A stretch of DNA of 64,000 bases, from positions 1-64,000 of the forward strand of contig NKIM01000025.1 of NCBI GenBank assembly GCA_002255955.1, in the 5' to 3' direction. Below, piece by piece: positions 17,353-26,181 of the stretch (its first letter is position 1; each line of letters opens with the position of its first letter). The notes beneath the pieces are model-generated. The model made no database searches. It saw nothing but the letters and a program-made list of their open reading frames with translations, and was not told the DNA's origin. Origin of the DNA: Burkholderiales bacterium PBB2 (GTDB taxonomy: Bacteria; Pseudomonadota; Gammaproteobacteria; Burkholderiales; Burkholderiaceae_C). The translations under genes were made by a program, and so were the position numbers.

Positions 17353-18297
17353 TCAGTAGCCGCTGGCCGGCAGGCGCGGGGCCATCAGGCGCCGGCCTTC
17401 GTCGCCCTGCACGCGGCCAAAGCGCGGGCCGCCGGCTTCGCGTTGCGCATCCCAATCGGCCTGCGCCTGGGCCACCGCCGCGCGGCTGAGGCCGACGAAG
17501 TTCCACCACATCTCGATCTCGGCCGGGAAGGGCTCGCCGCCGAGCAGCAGCAGGCGGCCGCCGGCGCTGAGGTGGAGGGACGCAGGCGCCTGCCCCGGCG
17601 TCAGATAGGCGAACTCGCCCGTGCCCAGGGCTTCTTCGCCCGCGATGTTCAGCTCGCCCTCCAGCGGCAGCAGGCCATGCTCGAAATCGCCGCGCAGATC
17701 CAATTGCAGCTCGACCGCTTCCTCTGGTGCATGGATCTCCAGTCCCAGCAGCGGCGTGTAGACACGCGGCGGCGCCGTGCGGCCGGCGTGGCTGCCGGCC
17801 AGCAGGGTCCATTGCGCGCCTTGCTCCTGCCAGCGCGGCAGGCTGGCATGGTGCTCGAAGGCCGGCGGCCGGTCTTCCTCGCCCGGGGGCAGGGCGATCC
17901 AGAGCTGGGCCGCGTGGATGCGTGCGGTGCCGGCGGGTGCGTCCTCGGTGTGGACGATGCCGTGTCCGGCCGTCATCAGGTTCACCTCGCCGGGCCGGAT
18001 CAGCTGCTCGCTGCCCAGGCTGTCGCGGTGCAGGATCTCGCCTTCGATCATCCAGGTGAAGGTCTGCAAGCCGATGTGCGGATGGCCGCCGACATGCAGG
18101 CCGCCGTTCGCCAGCGCCTGACCCTCAAACTGCACGGGGCCGATGTGGTCAAGAAAACACCAGGCACCGACGCGGCGCCGCTGCGCCGTCGGCAGCGCAC
18201 GGCGAATGGTCAGGCCTTCGCCGAGCTCGGTGCGGCGGGCGTGGATGCGGTCGAAGGGGGCGGCGGGGGTGCTGTTGGCGTCGTTGCTCAGGCTCAT
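17353..18297 (-). CDS. pirin-family cupin protein
   Basis: A 314-residue bicupin. The N-terminal cupin keeps the metal ligands GGHPHIGLQTFTWMIEGEILHRDSLG and HTEDAP; the signature LMTAGHGIVHTE is clear. Pirins bind iron; some have quercetin dioxygenase activity and others act as redox-sensitive co-regulators. Here it stands alone upstream of the low-GC island. The C-terminal domain (EMWWNFVGLSRAAVAQAQADW) is typical. Confidence 0.92.
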   Translation of the reverse strand: MSLSNDANSTPAAPFDRIHARRTELGEGLTIRRALPTAQRRRVGAWCFLDHIGPVQFEGQALANGGLHVGGHPHIGLQTFTWMIEGEILHRDSLGSEQLIRPGEVNLMTAGHGIVHTEDAPAGTARIHAAQLWIALPPGEEDRPPAFEHHASLPRWQEQGAQWTLLAGSHAGRTAPPRVYTPLLGLEIHAPEEAVELQLDLRGDFEHGLLPLEGELNIAGEEALGTGEFAYLTPGQAPASLHLSAGGRLLLLGGEPFPAEIEMWWNFVGLSRAAVAQAQADWDAQREAGGPRFGRVQGDEGRRLMAPRLPASGY

Positions 18298-18691
18298 GCG
18301 AGGGCTCCGGGGTGGCTGGGCGACATCATCGCCCGAAAAAGATTGACCCAGGCCTGCGGGGTGGGGCCACGCGGTAGGCCTTGCTTGGGCGCGTTGAAGG
18401 CTGAGGTTCCAGTTCGCAATCTGGCGGCGGCGGTTGCTGCTGCGCAGCAGCGTTATGGAATTCCTGGCGGCGCGTCTTGATGCGGAGCTGCCTCATTGGG
18501 CTCGTGGTTTGTGAAAGCCGGCGCTGTTCGAGCACCTTGCATCGAGAAGGGCGGGATGCTTCGAGTCGCGGTGATGTCCGATGTCCATCAATCGGCTTGC
18601 CGATCCCAGTGCGGGAGCCACGTCCAGAGAAACTAAAGCCAGCTGTGCCGTCAGCAAATGCCTTCAAATTCAAGGCCTGACCCCGGCCGCA
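18298..18691. other. gene-free junction at left side of low-GC island
   Basis: About 394 bases between pirin and the IS remnant. Short open frames in it have no recognisable coding signal. A stretch at about 18657-18680 (AAATTCAAGGCCTGACCCC) resembles sequences often seen beside REP/transposase debris. I see no promoter or RNA gene that I can defend. Confidence 0.4.
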
Positions 18692-18850
18692 CTCAAGTCC
18701 GAGTTCTTCTACCTCAACAAATTCGCTGACATCGCAGAATTGAAGACGGGCCTACGCCGCTACATTCACTACTACAACCATCAACGCATCAAGCTCAAAC
18801 TCAATGGCTTGAGCCCGGTCCAGTACCGGACTCAGGCATCGAGCTGCTAG
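18692..18850 (+). pseudogene. IS3-family transposase OrfB, C-terminal fragment
   Basis: Reads [18 protein letters not shown] then [21 protein letters not shown] and VQYRTQ, the classic C-terminal rve_3 segment of IS150-group transposases (YNHQR.K..L.GLSP..YR). The D and first catalytic D of the DDE core are absent, so it cannot transpose itself. Confidence 0.85.
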
Positions 18851-18883
18851 CTTCCAGCCGTCCAACTTCTGGGGGTCAGTTCA
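18692..18883 (+). mobile_element. 3' end remnant of an IS3-family element
   Basis: About 50 codons of a DDE transposase C-terminus followed by a probable right inverted-repeat end at about 18860-18883 (GTCCAACTTCTGGGGGTCAG then TTCA). The rest of the element, including its left end, is missing. It lies directly downstream of the SEFIR-NACHT gene, at the edge of the low-GC block. Confidence 0.75.
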
Positions 18884-18919
18884 CAGCCGGGGCGATTCAC
18901 ACCGAATTTTTGCGCCGCC

Positions 18920-21817
18920 TTACCGTAGTAGTGTGATGAATCTCTTGAGCTTGCCGTCCGGGTAGCCGTCTGTCAGGAATCTGCGCACGCTTGCCTTAAA
19001 GCCGGGCGCGATTTCATAGAAGTCGGCGATCGTTTTGGCTTTGGTGTGAGCGATGTACTCGTTGGCGACCAATCGGTCGAACTTGTCGGGCGCCAATCCA
19101 GGCACTTTGGTCGAGAACTTTATGTGAGCGCGCTTGTTGTCCACAAACCTGTCGCCCTTGAAGAACGAGTGCAGGAATTTGGTGACCTCCTGATTGACCA
19201 TGGCCTGCGCGGTTTCTTTGGAGGCCTTAGCAAGGACAAATGCATCCTGTAGATCGCCAGGGTCACAGGTCGCGTCGATCATGGATGGGTCAAGGTCGGA
19301 CCTAGTCAGACTGAGGTCAGCGCACTGGTCGAACACCGAATACATGAACTTCGCGTCCACGAATCGACAGGCCAAGAAATTTTTGTAGCCATGAAAGGCG
19401 GACTTCGTGACGATAAGTCTTGAGAAGTCGATCGGAGGAAAGGTTCCCTTAATGAACAGGCCCTCCAACGTGCGTAACTCATCGGTGTTCTCCTTCAGGC
19501 CGTAGAAGGATAGGAGTTTTGCCGTCGCTGAATCCACTGCGAGCTTCTGTGCAGAGAAATACAGGTTTAGAAGCGAGGCAATGGCACCCTTTGCGTATTC
19601 TCGACGCCGCCTGGCATCTTCTGCACTAGAGTTGGATGAAATCGCCTCGTCACGAAGCATTGGCACGATGGAGTGAAGCGCAACCTCCACTTCAGTAGGA
19701 TGGGACAGGAAGTACCGCTTTACGTCCCTCGCTTCTTCGCTTTCCGGGTCTAAGCGGCTTAGTGCTCGCATAGTTCCGGATTCGAGGCTGCTTCGTAGCA
19801 AACCACGAAGCATCAGGAGTACCTCGAAGTACGAACTCAGAAAGGAGTACCTCAGCTCGACATCACCGTTTTGCAGAACGAGCAGTGGGTTTAGCACCAG
19901 CTTGGCAAGGACGGACTGCGCACGGGCCTCGTACAGGAGACTCAGACGTTCCTGCATTTGTGCAATTGGCCAGCGCTTGCCGTGGTCGATGACCAAGTCG
20001 GATATCAGTTCGACGACGTCCGCAATCTGGATCTCGAGATCATGTCGTGTCTGCTCACGACGAAGGATCGAATGGACAATGTGATCGGTAAGGTCATTGT
20101 TCGACGGATAGGGTGTCGAATCGTCTAGAACGTCGAAGCCTCCATTTTTGCCTGCGGCGAGTGAGTCCTCCGCGACTGTTGTGGATATGTCGGCCAAGAA
20201 GGGAATGATGCGGCCATCGTCGTCCTGAATGCGGATCTTGGCGACCTGTGCCATCACCCTGTCGATCATTGCTGAGCTTGAGGCGTAGCTCTGCAAGCGA
20301 CGCGTCACGTAGCGCTTACAGCTCTCCGTGTCGAACCCGAGGAGTTCGTACCGTTCGATGGCCAATGCCTCCAGATCGGCGATTTGGTCGACGACGTTGT
20401 GTCGTGTAGTCAGGAGCACGTTGCTACTGCCCAGTTGGTCATGCAGTTGTTTGAGCGACTCGAGAAAGGCTCCGACGTCGAATTGCTCTTGAAACAACGA
20501 ACTCAACTCATCTAGACCATCAATGATGACAGTCAGGTTGCCGCAGACGACGGCTAAATCAAAGGTAGACCGCTCGAAGAGCTTGCCGTGGTTTTGGTAT
20601 TTGGCATAGAGCTCATAGATGTCGTAGATCGAATCAATCCGCGCCGGAGCCACTCCTCGTTCAGCGATGTATTTCTTGATAGCCTCAGCCTGAATGAGAA
20701 TGACGGACGACCGTAGATCCTCACGGAAATGCAGCTCCTTGGCGACGGACAGGCACAACGATGTCTTGCCCATTCCGCCCGGCGCAACCACTAGATGCGC
20801 CGAAACGTTGGAAGGCTTTTGAAGCACTTGCAGAAAGTGCTCCAGCGCAGAGTCGACGCGCACTTCTTCGCCTTCGCTATTGACAAAGGTCAGGCCTTGA
20901 TTTGTGTAGTTTTCAATGGGGTTTGGCGGATCGATTGCCTTCAGCGTCTCATCAATGCAGTAGTCCCAGATGTACTCTTTGTACGTGCACTCGTAGACGC
21001 GCGTAGGTAGCTTCGCCTCGGTTAGCGCGCTGGCAATCAAATCCTGCTCTGGGCGGCCGCCCCGGTGGCGCAGAACTGTCATTTCTGAGGGGCGAATTCC
21101 TGCCGCCAACAGGCGGGCCCCTGCGTGCCGCGCGGTCTGTTGAATGTTTACATTGGCGTGCAGTGCCAGAAAGTAGTTCAAAGCGGGGGATTTGGTTTCC
21201 CAGAGTTCGTACTTGATGCGATTGCCGCCAGAGAAGTCGGTACCTTCAAGAGCGTCTACGATGACGCGTCGGTTCGGATGATTTACGCGAATCAGTTCTT
21301 CCACACGAGTGAACTCGTAAGAGATCTCTGAAGGTGCCATCAAGCTCCGGCGCTTCTTTGGGCGTGCAACGGTTGACTTTCCGCGCAAAAGATCCATTAG
21401 CTCACCCATCCGACTTGGGTAGTCGTCGTCATTGCGGAAGTCCAGGTGGAAATGCCCTTGAAGGTATCGCGGCGTCGAGTCGGGTTCTCGCAGGACAACG
21501 ACAAGCTTGCTCTTCTTGTCTCGAAGTAGCCCGTCCCAATGGACGGCACTACCCATGAAGGTCTCGAGCCCAACGCCACCCAGCCGACCGTCTGCTTTGG
21601 CCTTGTACTTGCTCGTAGCAATCACTAGCACGAGGTCAGCGTCGTGGATCCCAGTCTCCATGAAGTAGTTTTTATCGACAAGTGAATCGAGGTCGTAGCC
21701 ATCCCAAGTGACATGGACTTCTTGGATCTCCTCCAGCGTATCCGCCAGCTTCTTCACCCACTCTTTGTGCTCAGGGCCGTCCCAGCTATAGGAAACGAAG
21801 ACTCTTATTTTCTCCAC
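18920..21817 (-). CDS. SEFIR-NACHT protein, putative bacterial NLR-like anti-phage defence ATPase
   Basis: About 965 residues. A GTG at 21817 is preferred because GGAG lies six bases upstream; another GTG at 21829 adds four residues. Residues 4-150 are a SEFIR domain (VFVSYSWDGPEHKEWV, then WDGYDL and GGVGLETFMG), a TIR relative. Residues about 165-296 are an unassigned domain (LNYFLALHANVNIQQTARHA, TVLRHRGGRPEQDL, YECTYKEYIWDYCID). A NACHT NTPase follows: Walker A GGMGKTSL (347-354), Walker B TVIIDGLDEL with the NACHT-type acidic pair, sensor-like LLTTRHN (468-474). Residues about 785-845 are pentapeptide-like; the end is helical and basic. Bacterial SEFIR and NACHT proteins act in abortive anti-phage defence. 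The gene has about 50-55% GC against about 70% around it, so it is probably acquired by transfer. No partner gene is adjacent. Confidence 0.88.
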   Translation of the reverse strand: MEKIRVFVSYSWDGPEHKEWVKKLADTLEEIQEVHVTWDGYDLDSLVDKNYFMETGIHDADLVLVIATSKYKAKADGRLGGVGLETFMGSAVHWDGLLRDKKSKLVVVLREPDSTPRYLQGHFHLDFRNDDDYPSRMGELMDLLRGKSTVARPKKRRSLMAPSEISYEFTRVEELIRVNHPNRRVIVDALEGTDFSGGNRIKYELWETKSPALNYFLALHANVNIQQTARHAGARLLAAGIRPSEMTVLRHRGGRPEQDLIASALTEAKLPTRVYECTYKEYIWDYCIDETLKAIDPPNPIENYTNQGLTFVNSEGEEVRVDSALEHFLQVLQKPSNVSAHLVVAPGGMGKTSLCLSVAKELHFREDLRSSVILIQAEAIKKYIAERGVAPARIDSIYDIYELYAKYQNHGKLFERSTFDLAVVCGNLTVIIDGLDELSSLFQEQFDVGAFLESLKQLHDQLGSSNVLLTTRHNVVDQIADLEALAIERYELLGFDTESCKRYVTRRLQSYASSSAMIDRVMAQVAKIRIQDDDGRIIPFLADISTTVAEDSLAAGKNGGFDVLDDSTPYPSNNDLTDHIVHSILRREQTRHDLEIQIADVVELISDLVIDHGKRWPIAQMQERLSLLYEARAQSVLAKLVLNPLLVLQNGDVELRYSFLSSYFEVLLMLRGLLRSSLESGTMRALSRLDPESEEARDVKRYFLSHPTEVEVALHSIVPMLRDEAISSNSSAEDARRRREYAKGAIASLLNLYFSAQKLAVDSATAKLLSFYGLKENTDELRTLEGLFIKGTFPPIDFSRLIVTKSAFHGYKNFLACRFVDAKFMYSVFDQCADLSLTRSDLDPSMIDATCDPGDLQDAFVLAKASKETAQAMVNQEVTKFLHSFFKGDRFVDNKRAHIKFSTKVPGLAPDKFDRLVANEYIAHTKAKTIADFYEIAPGFKASVRRFLTDGYPDGKLKRFITLLR

Positions 21818-22297
21818 TGCGTTCTCCACTTTGGCGGCTACAAGGCCGCCTCACCTTTTGTTCGCAGGCAGCGTAGCAGATTGCGCCTCGTTGGCGGACG
21901 GGCGCGTGCGACAGCCTTGCTAACGTGACCTGCCGGAATGGTCTGCAGACCAAGTGATCGACTCCGCTGCCAAATCTCCGGCTACATATTAGGCACCGGC
22001 GGTGCAGTGCCGGCCTATGAGGTACATCGGACAGCAGTCCGTCGCTAAGGACTGATGCTGACCGACAGCAGTCCGCCGAACTTATAGCGTCTAGCGGCAG
22101 CAATCGATGTACCACGGTAGTTGCCGCGCGGTCACGCCCAGCAGTTCGGTAAGTGCGAGCAGGCGAGGCGGTCAACGCCGCTCAGTCCTCCGCAGGAATC
22201 AGGTCGTACCTTCGCCCTGCCGCTGAATCCCTCTGTGTCTTCATGACTCCGTGGTCAGTCCCAGCTGTTCAAACGTATTGACGCTAAGCCCCAAACA
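21818..22297. other. gene-free upstream region of the SEFIR-NACHT gene
   Basis: About 480 bases of intermediate GC without a convincing gene. Just before the start codon is a 6-bp hairpin (GGCGGC/GCCGCC, 21833-21850) that would lie in the 5' leader. A 12-base sequence GACAGCAGTCCG occurs twice, at 22030-22041 and 22064-22075. The 129-codon frame across 21786-22175 has no family features. Confidence 0.45.
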
Positions 22298-22326
22298 AAA
22301 AGCCCGCCGTATCAGGGCGGGCTTTT
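22298..22326 (-). terminator. rho-independent terminator, bidirectional
   Basis: Perfect 11-bp stem AAAAGCCCGCC / GGCGGGCTTTT with a short loop. It follows the stop of the indolepyruvate oxidoreductase gene (22349) and its A/T arms allow function in both directions. Confidence 0.9.
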
Positions 22327-22348
22327 GTGTGCAGGCGAGTGCTGGCAA

Positions 22349-25300
22349 TCAGGCCTGCTGCTCCCACTGCTGCATCAGCGATTCCCACTTGGCCTTGGCC
22401 GCGTGGACATGGCGCTCCTTGACATGGCCATAACCGCGAATTTCTTCGGGGATGCGGGCGATCTCGGTGGCCAGCTTGAGGCGATCGGCGCTCAGGCCCT
22501 TGGCCAGGATGGCTTCGATGCTGGCGCGGTATTCGCCGATCAGGGCGCGTTCCATCTTGCGCTCGGCCGTGTAGCCGAAGATGTCCAGCGCGGTGCCGCG
22601 CAGACCCTTCATCTTGGCCAGCAGGCCGAAGGCCGGGCGAACCCAGGCGCCCATCTGCTGCTTGACCAGCTCGCCCTTGGCGTTCTTCTTGGCCAGCAGC
22701 GGCGGGGCCAGGTGGTGCACCAGCTTGTAATTGCCTTCGAACTGGCTGGCCACCTTCTCGACAAAGCTCTTGTCGGTGTGCAGGCGGGCGACTTCGTACT
22801 CGTCCTTGTAGGCCATCAGCTTGAACAGGTACTTGGCCACGGCCTCGGTCAGCGCGGCGCTGCTGAGGCTGCCTTCGGCCGCGCGCACCTTCTCGACAAA
22901 GGCCTTGTACTGCGCGGCATAGGCCGCGTTCTGGTAGCCGGTCAGGAAGTCCACGCGCTTGGCCACCAGCTCGTCCACGCCGGGGCGCTTGACGATGTTG
23001 ATGACCTGGCGGGCGGCGTACAGGCCTTGCACGGCGGCCAGATCGATGGCGCAGCGACGGCCCCACTCGAAGGCGGCCTTGTTGTTGTCGATCTGCACAT
23101 TGTTCAGCTCGATGGCGCGCATCAGGGCGGCATAGCTCAGGGGCACGCGGCCCTTTTGCCAGGCATAGCCCAGCATCAGGGGGTTGGTGTAGAGCGAATC
23201 ACCGATCAGCTTGACGGCCACTTCCTCGGCATCGAACAGACCCAGATGCTCCTTGCCCACCGCGGCCATGACGGCGGCTTCGCAGGCGGCGCCCGGGAAG
23301 CTCCAGTCGGCGTTGTTGACCAGGCTGGCGGTCGGCGAGCCGTGGGTGTTCAGCGCCACAAAGGTGTGGCCTTCGCGCATGACGGCCAGGGTGCTCTTGT
23401 TGGCGGCGACGATAGAATCGCAGGCGATCACCAGATCGGCCTCGGCCGTGCCGACCTTGGTGCAGTGGATGGCGTCGGCGCTGTTGGCGATCTGGATGTG
23501 GCTCCAGGTGCTGCCGCCTTTTTGCGCCAAGCCGGCCGCGTCCTGCGTGATCACGCCCTTGCCTTCGAGGTGGGCGGCCATGCCCAGCAGCTGGCCGATG
23601 GTGATGACGCCGGTGCCGCCGACGCCGGCGACGACGATGCCCCAGGCCTTCTCGGCGTTCGGGATCACCGGCTGCGGCACCGTGCCCAGTGCGGCATCGA
23701 AGGGGCTCAGGCGCTTGTCCTTTTTGGGCTTCTTCAGCTCGCCGCCTTCGACGGTGACGAAGCTGGGGCAGAAGCCCTTGACGCAGCTGAAGTCCTTGTT
23801 GCAGGTGTTCTGGTTGATCTGGCGCTTGCGGCCGAAATCGGTGTCCAGCGGTTCGATGGACAGGCAGTTGGACTGGATGCTGCAGTCGCCGCAGCCTTCA
23901 CAGACCAGCTCGTTGATGACCACGCGCTTGGCCGGGTCGACCAGCTTGCCCCGCTTGCGGCGGCGGCGCTTTTCGGTGGCGCAGGTCTGGTCGTAGATGA
24001 TGGCGGTGGTGCCGGGGATCTCGCGGAACTGGCGCTGGATGGCGTCGAGTTCGTCGCGGTGGTGCACGGTCACGCCGGACAGCAGGGAGACACCCATGTA
24101 CTTGTCCGGCTCGTCGGTCACGATCACCAGCTTGGCCACGCCTTCCGAAATCAGGCTTTGCATGATCTGCAGCACGGTGTGGCCTTCGGCGCGCTCACCG
24201 ACCTGCTGGCCGCCGGTCATGGCGACGGCGTCGTTGTAGAGCACCTTGTAGGTGATGTTCACGCCCGAGGCGATGCTCTGGCGGATCGCCAGGATGCCGC
24301 TGTGGAAGTAGGTGCCGTCACCGAGGTTGGAGAAGATGTGCTTTTCGTTGGTGAAGGCGGCCTGGCCGACCCAGGGCACGCCCTCGCCGCCCATCTGGGT
24401 GAAGGTGGCGGTGTTGCGGCCCGGCATCCAGGTGACCATGTAGTGGCAGCCGATGCCGCCCACGGCGCGCGAGCCTTCGGGCACGCGGGTGCTGGTGTTG
24501 TGCGGGCAGCCCGAGCAGAACCAGGGCGTGCGGTCGGCGCCGCCGGCGGTTTTCTCTTCTTGCTTGAGGGCGTTTTCCTTGCTGTCGATCAGGGCCACGC
24601 GGGCGTCCAGGCGGGCGGCCACATCGGCGTCCACGCCCAGCTTCTTCAGGCGCTTGGCAATCGCGCGGGCGATGATGGCCGGGGTCAGGTCGGCCTGCGG
24701 ACGCAGCAGCCAGTTCTTGCTTGGGTTGGCCATGCCCCACTCGCCGCCCAGGGCGCCGGAGTCGGCGTCGTCGTCGAACTTGCCCAGCACCAGCGGGCGC
24801 ACATCGGGGCGCCAGTTGTAGAGCTGCTCCTTGATCTGGTACTCGATGACCTGGCGCTTTTCTTCCACGACCAGGATCTCTTGCAGGCCGTCGGCGAAAT
24901 CACGGGTGATGGTCGCTTCCAGCGGCCAGACCACATTGACCTTGTGCAGGCGGATGCCGAGGCGGCGGCAGGTGTCGTCGTCGAGGCCCAGGTCATGCAG
25001 AGCCTGGCGGGTGTCGTTCCAGGCCTTGCCGCTGGCGATGATGCCGAAGCGGTCCTGCTTGGTCTCGATGACGTTGTAGTTCAGCTTGTTGGCGCGGACG
25101 TAGGCCAGGGCGGCGTACCACTTGTGGTCCATCATGCGCGCTTCCTGGTCCAGCGGCGGGTCGGGCCAGCGGATGTGCAGGCCGCCTTGCGGCATGGGGA
25201 AGTCATCCGGCGTGATGATCTTGACCCGGTCCGGGTCGACGCTGACCGAGGCGGAGGATTCGACGATCTCCTGGATCGTCTTCATGCCCGACCACAGGCC

Positions 25301-25912
25301 CGAGAAGCGGCTCATGGCAAAGGCGTGCAAGCCCATGTCCAGGATGTCCTGCACGCTGCTGGGGAAGAACACCGGGAAGCCGGCGGCCTTGAAGACGTGG
25401 TCGCTCTGGTGGGCGGCGGTGGAGCTCTTGGCGATGTGGTCATCGCCGGCAATGGCGATCACGCCGCCATGCTGGGCCGTGCCGGCCATGTTCGCGTGCT
25501 TGAACACGTCGATGCAGCGGTCCACGCCCGGGCCCTTGCCGTACCAGATGCCGAACACGCCGTCGAACTTGGCCTTCTCCTTGAACAGGTCCAGCTGCTG
25601 CGTGCCCCAGACGGCGGTGGCGCCGAGTTCTTCGTTGACGCCGGGCTGGAAGACGATGTTCTGCTTGGCCAGATGCTTCTTGGCCGCTTGCAGGGCCTGG
25701 TCATAGCCACCCAGCGGCGAGCCGCGGTAGCCCGACACAAAGCCGGCGGTGTTCAGGCCCTGGATGGCATCGCGCGTGCGCTGCAGCATGGGCAGGCGCA
25801 CCAGGGCTTGCACCCCGCTCATGAAGGCGCGGCCGCTGTCGAGCGCGTATTTGTCGTCCAGCGTGACCTTCTCGAGCGCGCGCAGGATGTGGTCGGGCAG
25901 GGGAGCATTCAT
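22349..25912 (-). CDS. indolepyruvate ferredoxin oxidoreductase, single-chain (IorA-IorB fusion)
   Basis: A 1187-residue enzyme that oxidatively decarboxylates aryl (and probably branched-chain) 2-oxo acids to acyl-CoA with reduction of a carrier. The N-terminal pyruvate-ferredoxin-oxidoreductase-like part has SGYRGSPLGGYD and GVNEELGATAVWGTQQ; a TPP-binding part has GGIGCHYMVTWMP and LGDGTYFHSG. A cysteine-rich segment at about 665-720 (VCEGCGDCSIQSNC, CNKDFSCVKGFCPSF) fits iron-sulfur binding. The C-terminal gamma-like domain starts GVGGTGVITIGQLLGMAAHLEGKGV. The start at 25912 (MNAPLPDHIL) excludes an unrelated 92-codon extension. A divergent Lrp/AsnC regulator 269 bp away probably controls it. 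Confidence 0.94.
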   Translation of the reverse strand: MNAPLPDHILRALEKVTLDDKYALDSGRAFMSGVQALVRLPMLQRTRDAIQGLNTAGFVSGYRGSPLGGYDQALQAAKKHLAKQNIVFQPGVNEELGATAVWGTQQLDLFKEKAKFDGVFGIWYGKGPGVDRCIDVFKHANMAGTAQHGGVIAIAGDDHIAKSSTAAHQSDHVFKAAGFPVFFPSSVQDILDMGLHAFAMSRFSGLWSGMKTIQEIVESSASVSVDPDRVKIITPDDFPMPQGGLHIRWPDPPLDQEARMMDHKWYAALAYVRANKLNYNVIETKQDRFGIIASGKAWNDTRQALHDLGLDDDTCRRLGIRLHKVNVVWPLEATITRDFADGLQEILVVEEKRQVIEYQIKEQLYNWRPDVRPLVLGKFDDDADSGALGGEWGMANPSKNWLLRPQADLTPAIIARAIAKRLKKLGVDADVAARLDARVALIDSKENALKQEEKTAGGADRTPWFCSGCPHNTSTRVPEGSRAVGGIGCHYMVTWMPGRNTATFTQMGGEGVPWVGQAAFTNEKHIFSNLGDGTYFHSGILAIRQSIASGVNITYKVLYNDAVAMTGGQQVGERAEGHTVLQIMQSLISEGVAKLVIVTDEPDKYMGVSLLSGVTVHHRDELDAIQRQFREIPGTTAIIYDQTCATEKRRRRKRGKLVDPAKRVVINELVCEGCGDCSIQSNCLSIEPLDTDFGRKRQINQNTCNKDFSCVKGFCPSFVTVEGGELKKPKKDKRLSPFDAALGTVPQPVIPNAEKAWGIVVAGVGGTGVITIGQLLGMAAHLEGKGVITQDAAGLAQKGGSTWSHIQIANSADAIHCTKVGTAEADLVIACDSIVAANKSTLAVMREGHTFVALNTHGSPTASLVNNADWSFPGAACEAAVMAAVGKEHLGLFDAEEVAVKLIGDSLYTNPLMLGYAWQKGRVPLSYAALMRAIELNNVQIDNNKAAFEWGRRCAIDLAAVQGLYAARQVINIVKRPGVDELVAKRVDFLTGYQNAAYAAQYKAFVEKVRAAEGSLSSAALTEAVAKYLFKLMAYKDEYEVARLHTDKSFVEKVASQFEGNYKLVHHLAPPLLAKKNAKGELVKQQMGAWVRPAFGLLAKMKGLRGTALDIFGYTAERKMERALIGEYRASIEAILAKGLSADRLKLATEIARIPEEIRGYGHVKERHVHAAKAKWESLMQQWEQQA

Positions 25913-26181
25913 GTGGAGTGTCTCGGCTTGTCTCGGGGTGGAACCGGGCTGGCTGCTGCCGCTTGTGGCGGCCATGCTCCCGTGTGCGTTGGATGCCGGC
26001 ACAGGGTGCGGCACAGTATGTCCGGCCTGCAGGCCCTGTGTACAGGGCCGCAGCACGGACTTGCCCTTAAAAAAGGCAGGCGCCAGTGTAGGGAAAGGGC
26101 CGCGAGCGGTGCTTTCTATTTGGTCTTGGAAACTCGGGCGCTGAGCAATAATCTTTCTAGCAATCTGTTTTGGGGCAAGAA

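Noticed and set aside
16232-17812. Longer 526-codon version of the DUF2167 gene
   Set aside because: The extra 198 codons lie antisense-free over the pirin gene in another frame and hide the signal peptide; the start at 17218 is better.
18692-18883. Complete insertion sequence
   Set aside because: Only the last ~50 codons of the transposase and one end are present; no left end was found within the window.
21786-22175. 129-codon minus-strand frame upstream of SEFIR-NACHT
   Set aside because: Cys/Arg/Ser-rich with no ribosome site, no conserved motif, and overlapping the defence gene start in another frame; could not be supported as a partner gene.
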